Source: Acidimicrobiales bacterium
GTDB taxonomy: Bacteria > Actinomycetota > Acidimicrobiia > Acidimicrobiales > UBA8190
Length of the DNA: 9,118 nucleotides
Assembly: GCA_030042575.1 (NCBI GenBank)
Contig: JASHZK010000093.1
Coordinates: forward strand, 1-9,118
Direction: 5' to 3'
Below, in pieces: positions 6,604-9,118 of the stretch (its first letter is position 1; each line of letters opens with the position of its first letter). The notes under the pieces were generated by a model that was not told the DNA's origin, did not search any database, and saw only the letters and a program-made list of their open reading frames with translations. Both the position numbers and the translations under genes were made by a program.

Positions 6604-8903
6604 GGCCCTGGGGAGGAGGGTTGGGGCTCGTCGGCCGCGCCCGGCTGGTGGCGACGGCGACGGCGCCCGGGCAACACCACGAGCAACGGACCGCTCACCA
6701 GGGCGAGGGCACCGAGTCCGAGGAGCATGGGAAGCAGCCACCGGGTGCCGAGCACCACGTCCAGCCCAGCCGGACCGACGAGGGGAGCGGGGCCCCTCCG
6801 GGGCGACGACGGTGAACTCGTCGAAGCGGCGGACGGCGTGGTCGTCGCTGGTGGTGAGGAGGCCGTGGTGGAGCCGGACCCGGGCGATGCCGCCACCGTG
6901 CTCGTCGCCGCGCCGCCTATGGCCGGCGAGGGCACCGTGGCCGAAGGCGTAGCCGAGGAGGCGGGATTGAGCGACACCAGATCCGTGGCGATGTCGTGGT
7001 CCGCCTGCTCCTGCAGCTGGGTGGTGAGCGGCACGTACCCCCCGGGGAGCGATCCGTCCTTTCCCGAGCTGTAGGCCACCAGGTTGGTGATCAGCTGGGT
7101 GATGGCCTTGGCCTGGCTGGTGGGGAGGGTCGCCTGGTCGGGGACCACGGCGTAGGTGATCATGGGCATGGGATAGGCGTCAGGCGCAGACGCGGTGTAG
7201 TCGAAGCTGTAGACGCCGTCCGCGTTCTCGGTGGCGTCGGCCAGAGCGGCGTCGATGGAGTTCTCCGACGGTGCCACGAAGTTCCCCGCCGCGTTCTGTA
7301 GGGAAGCGGCGTCGAGCCCGTTGAACGACGCCTCCGACCAGTCCATGGCCCCCACCGCCAGGTCCACACCGGCCCCGTAAGCGTGGATCGACTTGGCCTG
7401 GAGGGCCGGCGTGTCGGCGGGGACGTACTGGCTGAGGCTGCCGGGTGACAGGGTGGGGAACTGCGAAGTAGGGCTACAGCTGGTGAACGGCCACACCGAC
7501 GCCGGGGTGTCCGAGCCCCAGAACGGCGACTGGGTGGGTGGCGTGGTGAACGTGGTGGTCGCCGGGTTGTACTCGTCGGTCACCGACACGGTCTGCGTCG
7601 TGGAGTCGCCCTTGAACTGGAGCGACACGTTGAAGGGGGCGTTGGGCGCGCTGCACATCCACTGTGACAGCTGATAGGTGGCTCCCGAGGCGGTGTTGGA
7701 GAAGAAGAGGCCGAGGGTGTAGGGCTGGATGATGTCCTCGGGTTCGGGATTGACGAGGTAGAACGTGTTGTAGCTGGTCTGGTTGGTCTTGCAATTCCCG
7801 ATGGGGCCCACGATGTCGGCGCAGTCCAGCGGCGGTTGGTGTCCCTGGGGGGCGGTCACCAGGCTGTCCGACGTACCGCCGTTGGCATAGGCCGTCGTCA
7901 CCATTCCCGCCACCATGTTGGGCGTCATGTTGTAGGTCGTGACGGGATAGATGGCGCGGGTCTCGGAATTCTCGACGTTGCCGGCGAAGGCCACCACCGT
8001 GGCCGACAGGGCCACCGGGATGTAGTCGTAGGTCGTCCCCGACGCCGCCAGCTCCGCCTGCAGCTGGGGATCCGATGGGTCGTCGGTGAAGGCGATCTGG
8101 GTACCGCCCTGGGCCAGGTCACTGGTCAGCGCCGCACTGTTGGTGGCGGTGTCGAGCGCCACCACCCCCCCGGACCGGTCGCAGGTGGCCTGCACGAAGT
8201 CGGGGATGAGGTGCTCGACGCTGAAAGCTCCGTCGGTGAACACGGTGGGGTCACTGCTGGGACACGTGAGGGACCCGGGGGCGAAGTCGAGGGGGATGAC
8301 CATCGTGTTGGCCGTCGTGTCCGTGGTGTATTCGTCGCCGTTGGTCTCTTCGGTGACGAACAGAGCGCAGTAGTTGGGCCCGTTGTCGCAGTAGAAGGTC
8401 CTCTGGAGCGGCCGCGACTCCTCGTAGTATTCGAGCTGGGCCGCCATGGGGGTGTTACCCGCTCCTGACGGGTCGAAGACCACCGGGATGGTGGCCCCCG
8501 ACGTGCCGTTGGTGTTCACCGTCGAGTAGACGATGCCGAGGATCGGTTCGCCCGAGGCCGGGGTGACGGCGCAATAGGGATCGGGCACGACCCGGCCGGC
8601 GGCGTCGCTGGTGCAGAAGCCGGTGCGGATGATGGAGCCCTCCGGGAAATTCGACATGGACAACGACACGTACTCGTCGCTCTGCAGGTTGTCCGTGGGC
8701 CCCACCACCACCGTGGGGCAGCTCGACGCCGCCCCGGCGCAGGGAAGGGACGCTTCCACACACTGGCCTGCTCCACCGGGGCACTGACCCGAGTATGCCG
8801 TCGCTGCTGTAGCCACCTGGCCCGCCGCCACCTCGGTGACCACGACGATGGTGGAGGCCAAAAGGGCCAGGGACAACCCCAGGCGGACCAGGGGGCGCCT
8901 CAC
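6600..8903 (-). CDS. Membrane-anchored surface protein with PstS-like domain and Ser/Thr/Pro stalk
   Basis: This 767-aa protein starts at GTG 8903, overlapping the previous stop as GTGA; a longer frame reaches 9023 but would overlap the upstream gene. A signal peptide covers about 1-35 (MRRPLVRLGLSLALL, then ATAATA). Residues about 64-187 form a Cys-containing beta-rich domain (VVVGPTDNLQSDEYVSLS, GFCTSD, FYCDNGPNYCALFV) that by eye recalls neocarzinostatin-like folds. Residues about 215-645 look like a divergent PstS domain: GGTQIAFTDDP (266-276), YDYIPVALSATVVAF (292-306), MTPNMVAGMV (326-335), SGATYQLSQWMC (406-417) as a possible relic of the ligand loop, PDAYPMPMITYAVV (574-587) and LPGGYVPLTTQLQEQA (619-634). 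A low-complexity stalk (645-702) leads to a membrane segment (about 722-745) and an Arg-rich tail. No LPxTG or LAxTG motif precedes the anchor. Ligand binding is inferred; the ligand is unknown. Confidence 0.83.
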   Translation of the reverse strand: MRRPLVRLGLSLALLASTIVVVTEVAAGQVATAATAYSGQCPGGAGQCVEASLPCAGAASSCPTVVVGPTDNLQSDEYVSLSMSNFPEGSIIRTGFCTSDAAGRVVPDPYCAVTPASGEPILGIVYSTVNTNGTSGATIPVVFDPSGAGNTPMAAQLEYYEESRPLQRTFYCDNGPNYCALFVTEETNGDEYTTDTTANTMVIPLDFAPGSLTCPSSDPTVFTDGAFSVEHLIPDFVQATCDRSGGVVALDTATNSAALTSDLAQGGTQIAFTDDPSDPQLQAELAASGTTYDYIPVALSATVVAFAGNVENSETRAIYPVTTYNMTPNMVAGMVTTAYANGGTSDSLVTAPQGHQPPLDCADIVGPIGNCKTNQTSYNTFYLVNPEPEDIIQPYTLGLFFSNTASGATYQLSQWMCSAPNAPFNVSLQFKGDSTTQTVSVTDEYNPATTTFTTPPTQSPFWGSDTPASVWPFTSCSPTSQFPTLSPGSLSQYVPADTPALQAKSIHAYGAGVDLAVGAMDWSEASFNGLDAASLQNAAGNFVAPSENSIDAALADATENADGVYSFDYTASAPDAYPMPMITYAVVPDQATLPTSQAKAITQLITNLVAYSSGKDGSLPGGYVPLTTQLQEQADHDIATDLVSLNPASSATPSATVPSPAIGGAATSTVAASPGSGSTTASSPPATTTPSAASTSSPSSPRRGPAPLVGPAGLDVVLGTRWLLPMLLGLGALALVSGPLLVVLPGRRRRRHQPGAADEPQPSSPGP
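8900..8903 (-). promoter_or_regulatory. GTGA stop/start overlap
   Basis: The TGA ending the right-edge membrane protein (8902-8900) shares bases with GTG 8903-8901, the start of the 767-aa protein. This supports co-translation and picks 8903 over the in-frame upstream starts. Confidence 0.75.
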
Positions 8904-9118
8904 TCGGGGCCTCGCCCGTCGCTGCCCGCTGCCGCCGCCGTCGACACCCGTGCCGCCCGGCGCCGCCAGAACATCCACACCGTGGGCGGGCCCACCAGGA
9001 CCGCTACGAGGATGGCGCACCACACCAGCACCAGGCCGCCCAGCGACGAGACACCCATGGCCGCGGCGATCCTCTCCAGGGCGCCGAAGCGGGCGAAGGG
9101 GTTCGCCGCCGTCGTGAT
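8900..9118 (-). CDS. C-terminus of a membrane protein (5' part outside window)
   Basis: The reading frame is open from the right edge to TGA at 8902-8900, giving 72 codons. It encodes NPFARFGALERIAAAMG, then one clear membrane segment (GGLVLVWCAILVAVLVGPP), then a basic tail (FWRRRAARV) and a short Ala/Gly end. The positive residues just after the hydrophobic stretch suggest an outside-to-inside final segment with a cytoplasmic tail. It directly precedes the 767-aa protein through a 4-nt overlap, so it is in the same operon. Too little is visible to name it; it could be another surface protein anchored at its C-terminus or a polytopic membrane protein. Confidence 0.72.
   Translation of the reverse strand: MTTAANPFARFGALERIAAAMGVSSLGGLVLVWCAILVAVLVGPPTVWMFWRRRAARVSTAAAAGSDGRGPE

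Noticed and set aside
6604..6741. N-terminal extension of the sortase-like protein to a start at 6741
   Set aside because: It would overlap the C-terminus of the 767-aa protein by 142 bp and add an Arg/Pro-rich segment with no signal-peptide character; the ATGA overlap at 6603 is a better start.
7240..7320. Possible sorting motif for a sortase in the 767-aa protein
   Set aside because: No LPxTG, LAxTG or close variant was found before the C-terminal membrane segment or elsewhere near the stalk; TP and SP dipeptides there are part of the low-complexity linker.
8904..9023. N-terminal extension of the 767-aa protein to a start at 9023
   Set aside because: The added 40 residues are Gly/Pro/Arg-rich, would bury the signal peptide and overlap the coding end of the upstream membrane protein.

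Overview
The window is GC-rich throughout, with frequent GTG starts, long antisense open frames and secreted proteins rich in Ser/Thr/Gly. This points to a high-GC actinobacterium. The degenerate PstS-like exported proteins would suit a member of the Acidimicrobiia, but that lineage guess is inference and no marker gene here settles it.

Layout, left to right. Positions 1-1887 (minus) hold the DNA helicase recG, which runs off the left edge without its last part. A 145-bp divergent spacer separates it from a plus-strand lipoprotein gene (2033-2755), which looks leaderless. That gene converges on a large minus-strand gene for a secreted PstS-like phosphate-binding protein (2864-4846), and a GC-rich hairpin that could work in both directions lies between them. 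Upstream of the PstS-like gene is a 211-bp spacer holding a strong Shine-Dalgarno, a -10 element and two 11-bp direct repeats resembling an actinobacterial PHO box.

The right half (5058-9118, minus) reads as one operon. In transcription order it holds the C-terminus of a membrane protein (cut by the right edge), a 767-aa exported protein with a PstS-like domain, a Ser/Thr/Pro stalk and a C-terminal membrane anchor, a 297-aa sortase-like protein, and a 202-aa lipoprotein with a possible cupredoxin-like domain. The first two junctions are GTGA and ATGA stop/start overlaps; the third is a 43-nt gap with its own Shine-Dalgarno.

The most striking point is that the sortase-like protein keeps the class E/F-type fold signatures but has replaced all three catalytic residues (His to Arg, Cys to Ser, Arg to Trp). 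Its operon partner ends in a membrane anchor with no LPxTG-like sorting motif. Together with the lipoprotein and the separately promoted PstS-like protein, this suggests a cell-surface ligand-binding assembly built on a non-catalytic sortase scaffold. The function is inferred, not shown. No mobile elements, CRISPR arrays, tRNAs or rRNAs were seen.
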